Part shown: positions 27,060-38,149 of the stretch, one piece after another
How positions within the stretch are numbered: the first letter of the stretch is position 1
How the letters are laid out: every line of letters starts with the position of its first letter
Assembly (NCBI GenBank): GCA_020137815.1
Contig: CM035352.1
Span: 158,675-222,674, forward strand
Direction of reading: 5' to 3'
DNA: 64,000 nucleotides
Source: Hormiphora californensis
Lineage: Eukaryota; Ctenophora; Tentaculata; Cydippida; Pleurobrachiidae
The notes under the pieces: generated by a model
Told to the model about the DNA's origin: nothing
The model's input: the letters and a program-made list of their open reading frames with translations, nothing else
Databases searched by the model: none
Program-made: the position numbers and the translations under genes

Positions 27060-27880
27060 TAAAAGTCATTCGAAAATATTAACAAACTTCCACTGGAAGT
27101 GTGAATGACAGCTAAATACAGCTTTGGTCATATGAAGTGTTTTATGAAGGAGCACTGTCGCGTAGAAACGCACTGAACGAACGACCACCACTTCGACGTT
27201 CATTTCCAAATTATAATAGAGATAATTGGGGGGGGGGGGGGGGGTATTAAAATTTCCTTTAATGTCCCTCGATTTTTCCCCGCCTGGGTGAATACCGAAG
27301 GGTTTAGAATTCGACAATTTTGCATACCGTGTGGCCCAGGTTAAAGGGAGGGTACGTTGGCCTTTTTTCACCCAGAAGTTTAATTTCAATCACTCTGATA
27401 TTTTGACAAAATTTCTGCATGGGTACTCATTCGAGGAATCTCAAGTTTCAAAAGATAAAAGTTGAAAGTTAATTAATTAACTCAATTTTTCGTTTTTCGG
27501 GTTTTTTGAGGTTTTCTCTTGATTAAATTCGATTTTATTATTTTTTAAACCGCCATACAATAGAGCAAGTATCAACAAATGGCAATCTGCATTTTATTAA
27601 AAGTGAATCAAGTTTAGTGGGTGAAATAAGTTATTTAAAGATGATATTTTTTACCAAACATCGATTTTGATCTGTTTTGACCAGAAATCGGTAAATTCAG
27701 GCGCTAAAAATTTGTACGGCCATTACACTTGATCAATTTTGATGTTAGCCGGAATTTTTGTTATGTCCTTTCACTGTATCAACGAGAGTTTTCCGTTCTC
27801 GCTGTTCCTCCGGTGTTAGGTTGACGTTGACGTCAATAATGCCTCTCTTCCGCTGGTCGCGGAGCCAATTTCTCTAATAA
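27060..27880. other. No gene seen; contains a poly-G run
   Basis: A G run of about 17 bases at 27227-27243 is followed by AT-rich sequence. The end (about 27845-27893) matches the terminal block of the 195-bp repeats at 28803-29700 (GCCAATTTCTCTAATAAACG). No coding signal. Confidence 0.5.
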
Positions 27881-27884
27881 ACGT

Positions 27885-28800
27885 CCTAGGGTACCCGCCC
27901 TCCCTGCCGACGGGAGGTCATTCGGCAGGGAGGGCGGGATATAGGGGTATAATGTCCTACGTGCCGACGAGATTGGGATGAGATCGCCGTCGGCACGTAG
28001 GACATTTGACCCCTATATTCCGCCCTCCCTGCCGAAAACTCACTCCGAGAGAGTATTCGGCAGGGAGGACATTTACCCCTCCTATTCACCCTCTGTACCG
28101 ACGATCGGTAGGGAGGGCGTTTCACTCCTTCTGTGAGCTCGAGAATTTGGCCGGCAGGCCAAATACGAAGAGCTCACTGTGTATTGTTCCTCTGAGTATC
28201 AGTATCGTTAGGGTTAGGGTTAGGGTGGTGGTTAGGGTTAGGGTGGTGGTTAGGGTTAGGGTGGTGGTTAGGGTTAGGGTGGTGGTTAGGGCGGTGGTTA
28301 GGGTGATGGTTAGGGTGATGGTTAGGGCGATGGTTTGGGCTAAGTTTGGGTTATGGTTTCGTCGGCACAGAGGGTGAAAAGGAGGGGTAAATGTCCTCCC
28401 TGCCGATCGTCGGTAGTGAGGCTGAAAAGGAGGGGTAAATGTCCTCCCTGCCGACGGCCCTACTTGCCAATCGTCGGTACAGAGGGTAAAAGGAGGGGTA
28501 AAATGTCCTCCCTGCCGATCGTCGGTACAGAGGGTAAAAGGAGGGGTAAAATATCCTCCCTGCCGATCGTCGGTACAGAGGGTAAAAGGAGGGGTAAAAT
28601 GTCCTCCCTGCCGACGGCCCTCCCTGCCGATCGGTAGGGAGGTCCGTCGGCAGGGAGGGCAGAAAATAGGCGTATAATGTCCTACGTGCCGACGGCGATC
28701 TCATCCCAATTTCGTCGGCACGTAGGACATTATACCCCCATATCCCGCCCTCCCTGCCGACCCGTCGGCAGGGAGGTCCGTCGGCAGGGAGGGGGTGACT
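27885..28800. repeat. Cruciform-prone minisatellite block
   Basis: Dozens of copies of CCTCCCTGCCGA and its complement TCGGCAGGGAGG are arranged as nested inverted repeats, with pairs such as ATGTCCTACGTGCCGACG and its complement. Left (27885-28200) and right (28360-28800) halves are broadly inverted copies around a telomere-like core. The right half includes tandem ~48-bp units (GATCGTCGGTACAGAGGGTA). Open frames here are repeat artefacts. Confidence 0.9.
28207..28345. repeat. Telomere-like (TTAGGG) tract
   Basis: Degenerate GTTAGGGTTAGGGTGGTG units, decaying to GGTTAGGGCGGT and GGTTAGGGTGAT. It lies at the centre of the inverted-repeat block. TTAGGG is the ancestral animal telomere repeat; an interstitial site could reflect break repair or transposon cargo. 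Confidence 0.85.
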
Positions 28801-28802
28801 CT

Positions 28803-29700
28803 GTTCCGATTGGTCTATATTTACTCCCTATAACCGTGGATGGTCGATAAATTGAGTTTTAGGGGGTGAAAGATGGGTGCTGGCATCCAGCTATGGGGCA
28901 GCAATGGATCAATTTTACAGAAAAAGTTACTGTGTCAATATGGCATCTCTGTCACCGGTCGCGAGGCAAATTTCTCCAATAAACATCCTAGGGTGTTTCA
29001 ATTGGTCTATATTTACTTCCTATAACCGTGGATAGTCGATAAATAGAGTTTTAGGGGGTGCTGGCTGGGTGCTGGGATCCAGCAATGGGGCAGCAATGGA
29101 TCAATTTTACAGAAAAAGTTACTGTGTCAATATGGCCTCTCTGTCACCGGTCGCGAGGCAAATTTCTCCAATAAACGTCCTAGGGCGTTCCAATTGATCT
29201 ATATTTACTCCCTATAACCGTGGATAGTCGATAAATTGAGTCTTAGGGGGTGAAGAATGGGTGCTGGCATCCAGCAATATGCAGCAATGAGACACGTTTA
29301 CATTGCTGCTCCATTGCTGGATCCCAGCACCCAGCCAGCACCCCCTAAAACTCTATTTATCGACTATCCACGGTTATAGGGAGTAAATATAGACCAATTG
29401 GAACACCCTAAGACGTTTATTGGAGAAATTTGCCTCGCGACCGGTGGCAGAGAGGCTATATTGACATAGTAACTTTTTCTGTAAAATCGATCCATTGCTG
29501 CCCCATTGCTGGATGCCAGCACCCAGCCAGGCGCCAGCACCCCCTAAGACTCAATATATCGACTACCCAAGGTTATAAGGAGTAAATATAGACCAATTGG
29601 AACACCCTAGGACGTTTATTAGAGAAATTTGCTTCGCGACCGGTGGTAGAGAGGCCAATATATTGGCATAGTAAGTTTTTCTGTAAAATCGATCAAAAAT
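28803..29700. repeat. ~195-bp repeats, three direct then two inverted
   Basis: Units begin with TTGGTCTATATTTACTCCCT and contain GGGTGCTGGCATCCAGC, GAAAAAGTTACTGTGTC and GGTCGCGAGGCAAATTTCTC. Copies start at about 28803, 28996 and 29187 (third partial). They then continue in reverse orientation from about 29300 and 29500. A fragment of the unit also flanks the minisatellite block at about 27845. Confidence 0.88.
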
Positions 29701-29826
29701 AGCACCTTATGTCGACAATATATGGACCAATAGGAGCACGCCAGACTCAATTTAATAGTTCCCTCTTAAATTTCAAAATGTGCTGGGAGTTTACCAAAAT
29801 GTGCTGGCAAGCGCATTGCTACATTG

Positions 29827-30381
29827 TCAACAATTTTGACCTGGGTTTGCTTTCCTGAGAAGCTGCAACAATGATTCCCTCCTTTCAAGGGTTACGATTA
29901 CTGGTCTTGGACGGTTTTCAGTCATTTCGCCGACACGCTTTGTGGAAGACACGACTGGTTTTTCATTTAGCTCTGTAAAAATTTCTCGAACTTCATGCTC
30001 AGTAGTTCTTGCAGTAGTCTCTGGTAGCCCAAACAAAACCAAATTCAGCTTCCGATCAGGAGTTGCTTCTTCCGTTGTACTACTTGTAGGAAGAGGCACT
30101 GTCGCTTTCTTCCATGCTGCTTGTAGGCGGGATGGTGCAACAGCTGCTGAGCAGTTTTGTACAAGGACTTTTGAGTAGCCCTGCAGTTGCTTCTGAACAG
30201 ACTCCGACACCGAATTGAGTTTCCGATCTTGTACTTCAATCAGACTATTTTGTGCTTCAATCAGATTCTCTTGTAATTCAATCCTTGCTATCCGGTGTTT
30301 ATCGACTTCTTCCTTGAATGAGCCAAGCTCTTTTTGTACCTTCTCGAGTTTCCGATTACACTCCCCTAAAGTACTCCCCAA
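29827..30381 (-). pseudogene. LINE ORF1-like protein fragment
   Basis: About 185 codons: an N-terminal coiled coil (LEKVQKELGSFKEEVDKHR), then NLVLFGLPE and RPVIVTLERRESLLQLLRKA. That is the same coiled coil plus RRM-like pattern as the ORF1 proteins at 18291 and 50860, but diverged. The frame runs into sequence ending at about 29827 with no ORF2. Confidence 0.65.
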
Positions 30382-30423
30382 ACTACTATGTCCCTCACTC
30401 GGGTTTTGTGAAATTTCCCACGG

Positions 30424-30545
30424 TCATAATTCCACTCCCTGATGAGATAAAGACTTGAAATTTGTTTTGTAGAAAGAACTCGACATGATCTCCTCACAAA
30501 ACAAATTTCAAGTCTCTATCTCATCAGGGGGTGGAGCTATGGCTG
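30424..30545. mobile_element. Small foldback element
   Basis: CCTGATGAGATAAAGACTTG followed by AAATTTGTTTTG at 30440-30472 is mirrored at about 30496-30531. It separates two minus-strand frames that could belong to one retroelement protein. The motif AAATTTCAAGTCTCTATCTC recurs at about 62089. Confidence 0.75.
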
Positions 30546-30935
30546 TCTAAAATCCGGTCGCGTGCAGCAAGGGACATAATAGTTTGGGAGGACCTTTAGT
30601 TCCCGACGTTCTTTCATACGGACAGTTTCATCGTTATTTTTCATACATTGTCCAGCTTCCCTCACTATCAGAAGAATATGACGACAGAGGTTCTTGGTGT
30701 AAGCCATGAATTGATCTCCATTATAATTTCTTGGAGCGTAGTCTACTGGCAGTGCTCGACGGGAATCCAAGAATAACATTCGCAGCTCTTCATCCACCTG
30801 ATGGTGAACCAGTTTGGATCCATTCCTGATTAACAAAACGTCTCTTACTGCATAACGAAGTAGTTCCATCACCGTGGGATCAACACATTCCAGTGGATCG
30901 GCATCTGCATCAGATGTCTTTAGTTTCTCCGTCAT
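30537..30935 (-). pseudogene. Unidentified retroelement-associated ORF
   Basis: A 132-codon frame with normal-looking amino-acid composition (for example LECVDPTVMELLRYAVRDVL and ALPVDYAPRNYNGDQFMAYT). It is not recognised. Its position directly upstream of the ORF1-like fragment on the same strand, separated by a foldback insertion, suggests the N-terminal part of the same retroelement protein. No function is claimed. Confidence 0.4.
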
Positions 30936-31005
30936 AACTTCTGCCTGAGGACAATATCAAATTAATTTGTTTAAAGTAGTGTTGAAAAGTTTGAAACAGC
31001 TCCAT

Positions 31006-31105
31006 TCAGGAGCATTTAACAGGAGCATTTAACAGGAGCATTTAACAGGAGCATTTAACAGGAGCATTTAACAGGAGAATTTAACAGGAGCATTTAACAC
31101 GCCGA
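31006..31105. repeat. 15-bp tandem repeat (~7 copies)
   Basis: AGGAGCATTTAACAG units in tandem, one with GAATTT. Flanking sequence to about 31730 has no recognisable gene. Confidence 0.93.
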
Positions 31106-31729
31106 CAGGGAGTGGGACAATTAGACTAGACAGAAACTTTAGCCCTACACACTCAGGGTGAAAGTGTGCACTACACATGGAGTAGTGCAATAGTCCTTGA
31201 GCTGATGTTACACTAGGAGGGCGCCTGGTAGACTTAAAAGTATTGTATAATAAGTTAATGTCATTGAGTTCGCTCTATACTGCCTCGTTTCGGTGAACTT
31301 ATTGCCTCTATGCCCTCTCAAGCTAATGACAGTAGAACAAAAGTAGAACGTTTTCCATTACAATCGCGCCCTTTTCTGATCACGAGAGAAAATGAGAGGA
31401 ATACGACTGTGCGGGTGTACAAGATTACAAGATTACAAGATTAAAATTATATTTATAATGTCAATAAATTAAATAAATGTAATTATTGACACCCCGCTAA
31501 TACACTAAACATATTGGTTCACAAGTATTAAAAAATAAATATGTCCAACATGCGGACGTTTCCGCCCGTAGCTACCTCTAGCTGGGTTATCTCGTCTAAT
31601 TCAAACACTCTTCAATATCACATTGTATGTACAAAAAACAGAATCAATAAACTGTCGTGATAACAAGTGATGAGTAGCGTCAAGCGTGTAGAAGGGATGT
31701 TGTAGATAGTTTGTAGAATGAGGAATGAG

Positions 31730-32440
31730 GATGTGCTCGATATGGAGCAGCGCAAGGAAAAGGACCCAGGGATCGATGTGGAGGAGGTAGGAGTAAAGGA
31801 CCCAGGGATCGATGAGGAGCAAGGTAGGAGTAAAGGACCCAGGGATCGATGTGGAGGAGGTAGGAGTAAAGGACCCAGGGATCGATGTGGAGCAGGTAGG
31901 AGTAGAGGACCCAGGGATCGATGTGGAGCAAGGTAGGGAAAGGACCCAGGAATCGATGTGGAGGAGGTAGGAGTAAAGGACCCAGGGATCGATGTGAAGG
32001 AGGTTGGGAAAAGACCCAGGGATCGATGTGGAGCAAGGTAGGGAAAGGACCCAGGAATCGGTGTGGAGGAGGTAGGAGTTAAGGACCCAGGGATCGATGT
32101 GGAGGAGGTAGGAGTAGAGGACCCAGGGATCGATGTGGAGCAAGGTAGGGAAAGGACCCAGGAATCGATGTGGAGGAGGTAGGAGTAAAATAACCAGGGA
32201 TCGATGTGAAGGAGGTTGGGAAAAGACCCAGGGATCGGTGTGGAGCAAGGTAGGGAAAGGACCCAGGAATCGATGTGGAGGAGGTAGGAGTAAAGGACAC
32301 AGGGATCGATGTGGAGGAGGTAGGAGTAGAGGACCCAGGGATCGATGTGGAGGAGGTAGGAGTAAAGGACCCAGGAATCGATGTGGAGGAGGTAGGAGTA
32401 GAGGACCCAGGTATCGATGTGAAGGAATACACGAGAAAAA
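31730..32440. repeat. 36-bp minisatellite, ~20 units
   Basis: Units GGACCCAGGGATCGATGTGG followed by AGGAGGTAGGAGTAAA, with a variant ending AGCAAGGTAGGGAAA. Because 36 is a multiple of three, several frames on both strands stay open (12-residue repeats such as TSSTSIPGSFTP); these are not credible genes. The array lies just beyond the 3' end of the CR1-like LINE. Confidence 0.95.
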
Positions 32441-32537
32441 GGGAGCCCAGGAATCAGGAATAGGAGTTGGAGACAGTAGTTACTCAGGAATCCATGTGGA
32501 TGTACCAAATGTAGGGAAGTGAGGATTATTTTGCCGA

Positions 32538-34432
32538 TCATTGGTTGTATGCTCTAAAGAACAAGTGCGTCTTCAGGGATGTTTTAAAAGTAGTAAGGGA
32601 TTCTGAGTCCCGGATTGATCGTGGTAGCTGATTCCATAATTTAGGTGCAGCAATACTGAAAGCGCCTCTAGTGTTCTCGTAGTGGTACTCACTCCTCCGC
32701 ACCTCTTTCAGAGCGGTGACGTCATTATCCACTCGGAGTGATTTCACTTTCTGGGGCCGCTTCACTAACATCTCAGACATGTATGGAGGGGATTGATCAT
32801 GAAGAGTCTTGTATACCATCAAGCAAATTTTGTACTCTATTCGCTGTTTCACAGGCAAGAAGTGTGATTTCATACGAAGTTTTGTTACACCGCGTTTTCC
32901 TCTTTTCCCGTAAATGTATCGTGTCGCACTGTTCTGAACTTTCTGTAGACGTTTCAGGTCAGAGTCCTTTAATGAAACCAAAAGAGAGTTGCAATAATCG
33001 ATACGGCTATGAATAAGGGTTGAAACCAGCTTAGTTTTCTGTGCCTTACTCAATTTTCCGGCTATTCTCCACATCTGTACCAGTTGTAGATTGCAAGCTT
33101 TGACAACTTTAGTAACGTGATCGGCCATTGATAATGTGCTGTCAAACATTACGCCCAAGTTTCTCGCTCTTGGGGTGACTTCTGTTTCGCCATCTTCTGG
33201 ATTGATCAATATGTTCTCAATATCAGGTGATTTACTCCATTTGTTTTTCAGGATGAGAACTTCCGTTTTCTCTGGGTTGAGCTTCAGCATACTATGAGCC
33301 ATCCACAATTTTATGTGTGCCATGCATTCCTGTAGTCTTTCGGTCACCTCACCGATTGATTCTGGTGAGAATGAAACATATATCTGACTATCATCAGCAT
33401 ACATATGTATGGTTAGGTCGTATAATGCAGCAATCTTTTCCAGGTCCTTCATATATAGGATAAACAACAACGGCCCAAGAATAGACCCTTGGGGCACTCC
33501 GATTTCAATAGGTTTCGAACTGGACTCTGTCGATCCGATCTTAACCTTCGCAAAGCGTCCTGACAGGTAGGATTTGATCCATTTCAGAACACTACCTCCA
33601 ATTCGATATTCATTCTCAAGTCGCCGTAACAGTTCTGAATGCGAGATGGTGTCGAACGCGGCCGAGAGGTCCAATAACACAAGAATCACCTGAGATTTGC
33701 CGTCAATCTGCAAGAGGATGTCATTGACAATTTTCACGGTCGCCGTTTCGCAAGAATGTTTCGTTCTATAGGCGGACTGGAATTTAGCGAAAAGATCATG
33801 TTTTTCAAGATGGTCAATCAGCTGCTCAGCTACACATTTCTCTACTACCTTTGATAAAAATGATAAGTTGGAAATAGGTCTGTAGCTTTTCAATTGATCC
33901 GGATCCAATGACGCATTTTTGTGAGCAGGTCTTATTACAGCTGTTTTCAAGTTATCAGGCACTTCTCCTTGGGACAGACTGGAGTTGACGATCTTCGAGA
34001 TTATTGGTAGGAGATGAGGTAAGGCACCTGTGAGTAGAGAGGTCGGTATAGGGTCAAGGGAACAATGTTTTTGGTTCATTCTTCGGATGGTAGATACAAG
34101 TTGTTCATCCGATACCGGTTTAAACGATGCAAGGACAGGCACTGATGTTGGTGTTCTCGTATCGGGCAAGTTAGGCAAGGTTTCTGAGAAGGATGGATCA
34201 TTTCGAATATATCTTGATAAATCTTTTCAACTTTGGAGTGAAAGAACTCACTCAGTAAATCCGGAAGTTTAGCAGGATCAGGCACTGTTGGGAGTGCTTT
34301 CGGGGTTTTATCTTTACCCAGCAGGTAGTTCATCACCTGATAGGTAGCAGATGGATTGCCCTCAGCAGCCTGAAGTCTGCGTCTGAAAAACTCTCGTCTA
34401 GCCCGTCTAAACACTGACCTTGCGTATCTCAC
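32538..34432 (-). pseudogene. CR1/Rex1-like LINE polymerase, 5'-truncated
   Basis: The main frame (32538-34178) holds a nearly complete [58 protein letters not shown] and catalytic YADD. Then come ARNLGVMFDSTLSMADHV, YCNSLLVSLKDSDLKRLQKV and the tail WNQLPRSIRDSESLTTFK. Upstream, after a frame change near 34170, are 34076-34432 residues (RRARREFFRRRLQAAEGNPS), the usual linker after the endonuclease. The endonuclease itself is missing; sequence switches at about 34505 to the 3' end of another LINE. Probably inactive. Confidence 0.88.
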
Positions 34433-34509
34433 TTCTCTTACAAACCCCCTTTCCGCTAGATCAAGTTCTTCATAAGTAACTCGATTGGGCTTCTTTTTAA
34501 ATTCACTAA

Positions 34510-35983
34510 CCTTTTTTGACCGGGCCCATTAATACGGAATATAACAATAAGTGTAATCAGTACATAAAGGTTAAAATAAATTAATTCGTTGCATTGTTTT
34601 TAATCAAGTATAAAATATTAAAATCATTCCTGTCTGTAAACCGCTTAGGACTGGAACCACGGTGACCACGGAGGCTGACAATAAGGGTTTTCAGGAGACA
34701 AAATGATAAACGTTGCCGGATATACCTTATTGAGTCTGGGTATGATTGACCGGTTTTCTCAGAAAGACGATAAGCTATCTGTTTGTATAGTTTGTCAGCT
34801 TCATTACCAACGATACCGGATGTAGAGAAGACGACGGGAGTAAAATAGCTTTTTTCCACCTGGAGGATGCGCTCTCCGTAGGCCCGTTTTTTCTCATCCT
34901 CGTGTTTCTTCAAGACCTTATCAACTGATAGAGATTTGTTTGTTGGCGCCCTAGAGTTGAAGATGCGAACATCGAGGAACAGTTTTGACATGTCAGTTTT
35001 TGACCAAACGCCACGAGCTGAAACGTCGAGACGAGCTTCATCTGCACCGTTTTGATGGCAGTTTCATATTTGAGGGTCTCCCCGGTGAGAGGCAACAAGT
35101 GGGGTTCTACAACAACCTTCTTTGCAACCGGCCTCAACTAGCAAATTTGCGGTCAGGTCTCGGATCTGATTGTGCCTGAGATTAACATAGCCCCCACGAG
35201 CACAAGATAGGCAGTGTCCGATGGAATTCACTTTGCCACAAGCACAGTGGTTAGGGAAATCATGGAGAGCCAGATCGTACCGCAAAGCTAGAGCATCCCA
35301 GAATTCTGATTTGTTGAGGTTGAAACCATGCTCCGCCAGGGGGAGACTAGTTAGCCAGGTGGACGAGCCACGTTTGCACAGTTCTTCATGAAGTCTCAGC
35401 TGGTCTGGACACAGTTTCTCAGCAACCGCCGCTAACTGTTTCTTGTTGGACATAGTTTTAGCAAATGCAACCTCTTCCTTGGCCAACTTCAAGCTCTTGG
35501 CAACTGACACGAATCTCTCTTCAGTAATGGTTGTGTTCTGTTCGATTATTATCTTTGAGAGAGGTGTAGTTGCAACAAGGGATCGCTGGTGCTCAAGGTC
35601 AGCGGCTGCACAAGGGTTATCAATGCCAAGTCCCCCATTCCTGCACGGTAGTGAAAAACGTTCCCGGTGGAGAGGAGTAAAATGGTTGTTCACTGCTGCT
35701 GGAAGAAACAAGGTCGTGATTGCTGACTCCAGGGGTGCAAAAAGTTCTGAGATGTTTGGTGTTGTCCTCATCAGAAAAAGCCAGCGTTTAGAGAGTCCCA
35801 TGCAGAAACCTGTGTAGGCAGCCTGGGGCTCTGTGTTGGCAATGTTTGCGATGGCCTGCACGTCTTCAACCCAACGTTGAATTTCCTTACACGCATAGTC
35901 CCGCTGGAATTCAAGAGACCCTATGGGGGCACCAAGGTAACGATGACCGTCAGATTTGATGATGACGTCAGTGTCTGCGAATA
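34510..35983 (-). pseudogene. RLE-type LINE copy 1, 3' part
   Basis: A diverged copy of the element at 38150-40355. Frames carry HRYLGAPIGS, RNGGLGIDNP, STWLTSLPLAEHGFNLNKSE, the zinc knuckle CACGKVNSIGHCLSC, RHNQIRDLTANLL and, after frame changes near 35100, FLDVRIFNSRAPTNKS and VEKSYFTPVVFSTSGIV. The knuckle followed by a PD-(D/E)XK-like segment marks LINEs that use a restriction-like endonuclease. The 3' UTR (34510-34720) is repeated inverted at 40733-40925. The RT part continues at 37262 beyond a foldback insert. Confidence 0.83.
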
Positions 35984-35985
35984 TA

Positions 35986-37259
35986 CTGTGTGTTTTTAAA
36001 TGACTGAGACTGTTCAAATCGACATAGCGTCAAAAGTTGTAAATATTTTGCTCTGAAATTTTAGGACAAGGTAGATGGCTACCTGCCATTTATTGTACTC
36101 GAATTTCAGCAAAATCGGTCGTTCCTGAATGAACCTGTAGCCCAAAAACCTCCTCTAACTTTGAGCGATCAGATCTCTGCGACCTGATGAGGTAGAGAGC
36201 TCAAACTTTCACAATATGTCCATTAGATAATTTACTAACTTTTGGCTGCTCGGTTTGGCGATATCTTTTTTAGTTCCTTCGCAGGAACACGGCAAAGTGG
36301 TGTAAGTCGGCCTAATTGGGAGCATTTTTGCACTCAGGTATCACGTATCACGTGTCTTACTGGGGGTAATCAGCCCCCACACCGATTCTGTAATTGGTTC
36401 TGAGTGTGGTAAAGTGTGGCGCTTCGTCAGCAGACGTGATCATAGTGTCCGAAATCGTTGACAAGGTCACGTGACTACCTGTGGTGCTGAGTGTGGTAGA
36501 GCGTGGCCGTTCGTCATGACAAGAGAGAGGGAGAAAAAGAAAGAGATAGCGAGAGAAATAGAGAGAAAGGAAGAGAGTCACATCTTCTTCGTCATGACGA
36601 GAGAGTTATACTCAGCAGATAGAGAGAGCGAATCGGTGACACTAGACGTTGTTATCATGTCGAGATGTTCCACATCTAATCACGTGACCTTGTAACAAGA
36701 AAGAGAGAGAGAGAGAGAGACAGCAGAATGTAAAGGAAGAGAGTTAGAAAAGTTTGTCTGGATTTCAGCTTGTGACCGATTTCGGACACTATGATCACGT
36801 CTGCTGACGAAGCGCCACACTTTACCACACTCAGAACCAATTACAGAATCGGTGAAACACATGGCGGGGGGCTGATTACCTCCAGTAAGACACGTGATAC
36901 GTGATACCTGAGTGCAAAAATGCTCCCAATTAGGCCGACTTACACCACTTTGCCGTGTTCCTGCGAAGGAACTAAAAAAGATATCGCCAAACCAAGCAGC
37001 CAAAAGTTAGTAAATTGTCTAATGAACATATTGTGAAAGTTTGAGCTCTCTACCTCATCAGGTCGCAGAGATCTGAGCGCTCAAAGTTAGAGGAGGTTTT
37101 TGGGCTACAGGTTCATTCAGGAACGACCGATTTTGCTGAAATTCGAGTACAATAAATGGCAGGTAGCCATCTACCTTGTCCTAAAATTTCAGAGCAAAAC
37201 ATTCACAACTTTTGACGCTATGTCGATTTGAACAGTCTCAGTCATTTAAAAACACACAG
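35986..37259. mobile_element. TA-flanked foldback element, 1274 bp
   Basis: The arms start CTGTGTGTTTTTAAATGACT and are inverted at the right end. Each is ~450 bp or more and they differ by a few percent. Flanked by TA (35984-35985 and 37260-37261). It interrupts the RLE LINE so exactly that removing it with one TA restores the frame through EATS|IFAD. The core holds further inverted blocks (ACGTGATACGTGATACC) and purine-rich sequence, with no transposase. Confidence 0.9.
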
Positions 37260-37261
37260 TA

Positions 37262-37617
37262 GATGTAGCCTCCTCAAGGTGTTCTGGCTTAACAATGAGC
37301 ACAGATTTGTCAGGGCGGGGGAAATACCCATAACCGGGACCGTTGGTTACCAATGAATCCCACCACTCTCTAACACCCAGAAGAGTACCCGCAGCAGCAC
37401 CATCGTCAGCATAAAATATTTGATTAGGGGGAGTGGCAGAAAGTTTTTCAATTAGTGGACGGAGACTGATGCAATAAAAGGGTGAAGCAATATTACAATT
37501 GGGCTTCTTTACCATTATAGTGTTGTGTTGGCACACGGAGAATATGGGAGAGGGACACAACAAGAGTGGCTTCACAATCCACCACTGTCCACTCCTCACT
37601 CCTAGTACATCACGCAC
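37262..37617 (-). pseudogene. RLE-type LINE copy 1, RT core
   Basis: Encodes LRPLIEKLSATPPNQIFYADDGAAAGTLL (given here only as motif: catalytic YADDG at about 37405-37419), then GPGYGYFPRPDKSVLIVKPE, matching the GPSFGYFVNPSKSVLIVKPQ of copy 2. It continues into 35983 after the foldback insert. Sequence above 37617 is unrelated, so the copy is 5'-truncated. Confidence 0.8.
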
Positions 37618-38149
37618 GTCCCATGCGACTATAATTCACTAACCCCAGCACCGATCATCGGTGACCGATGCGACTTGTAATATCACGAGAGAAAAAAAAA
37701 TCATCCGCGCGCACACACAATTTTTTGGGTGACGAGCCGGAGACCCTGGTCACGTCAAAATACACTGTGGCGCGCGGAAAAACCCTCTTTATGCTCTGCC
37801 GTAGGTCGCGCGCAGAGCTCCTGACACAATGCACTCGCTCTATTTTTCAAACTTTCTCTTCGGCAGCATCTCTTCGGCTGTTAGTCCAGTGGAAGAACCT
37901 ATTGGTGTCACTTTAATCTTATTTGAACATTTGTTAGAGCTCCCCCCCTTTTTTAGAACTTATATTTTGTACAGTGTGTAGGCGTATAGATATATATACT
38001 TTACTTCAAACAGCAATCCGACAATACCGGGTTCCATGATGGATACGAGGGTACTCTCGACACTTCGGTGTTGTACCACTTTGCAGGTTCACTCTGTGAC
38101 CGATCGTGGTGTGCGTTTATTATCTGAGACCCCGGTGTCGGATTGCTGT
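37618..38149. other. Unassigned sequence between two opposed LINE copies
   Basis: No domain seen. There is a short GC-rich stretch with GCGCGC at 37708-37810. The first part of the 38036 frame has no recognisable motif before about 38150. Confidence 0.5.

Noticed and set aside
28006-28704. Arg-rich and RTFYPSFYP-type frames
   Set aside because: Translations of telomere-like and CCTCCCTGCCGA minisatellites.
31601-32541. Frames of up to 307 codons rich in SSTSIPGSFTPT
   Set aside because: Produced by a 36-bp tandem array open in several frames on both strands.
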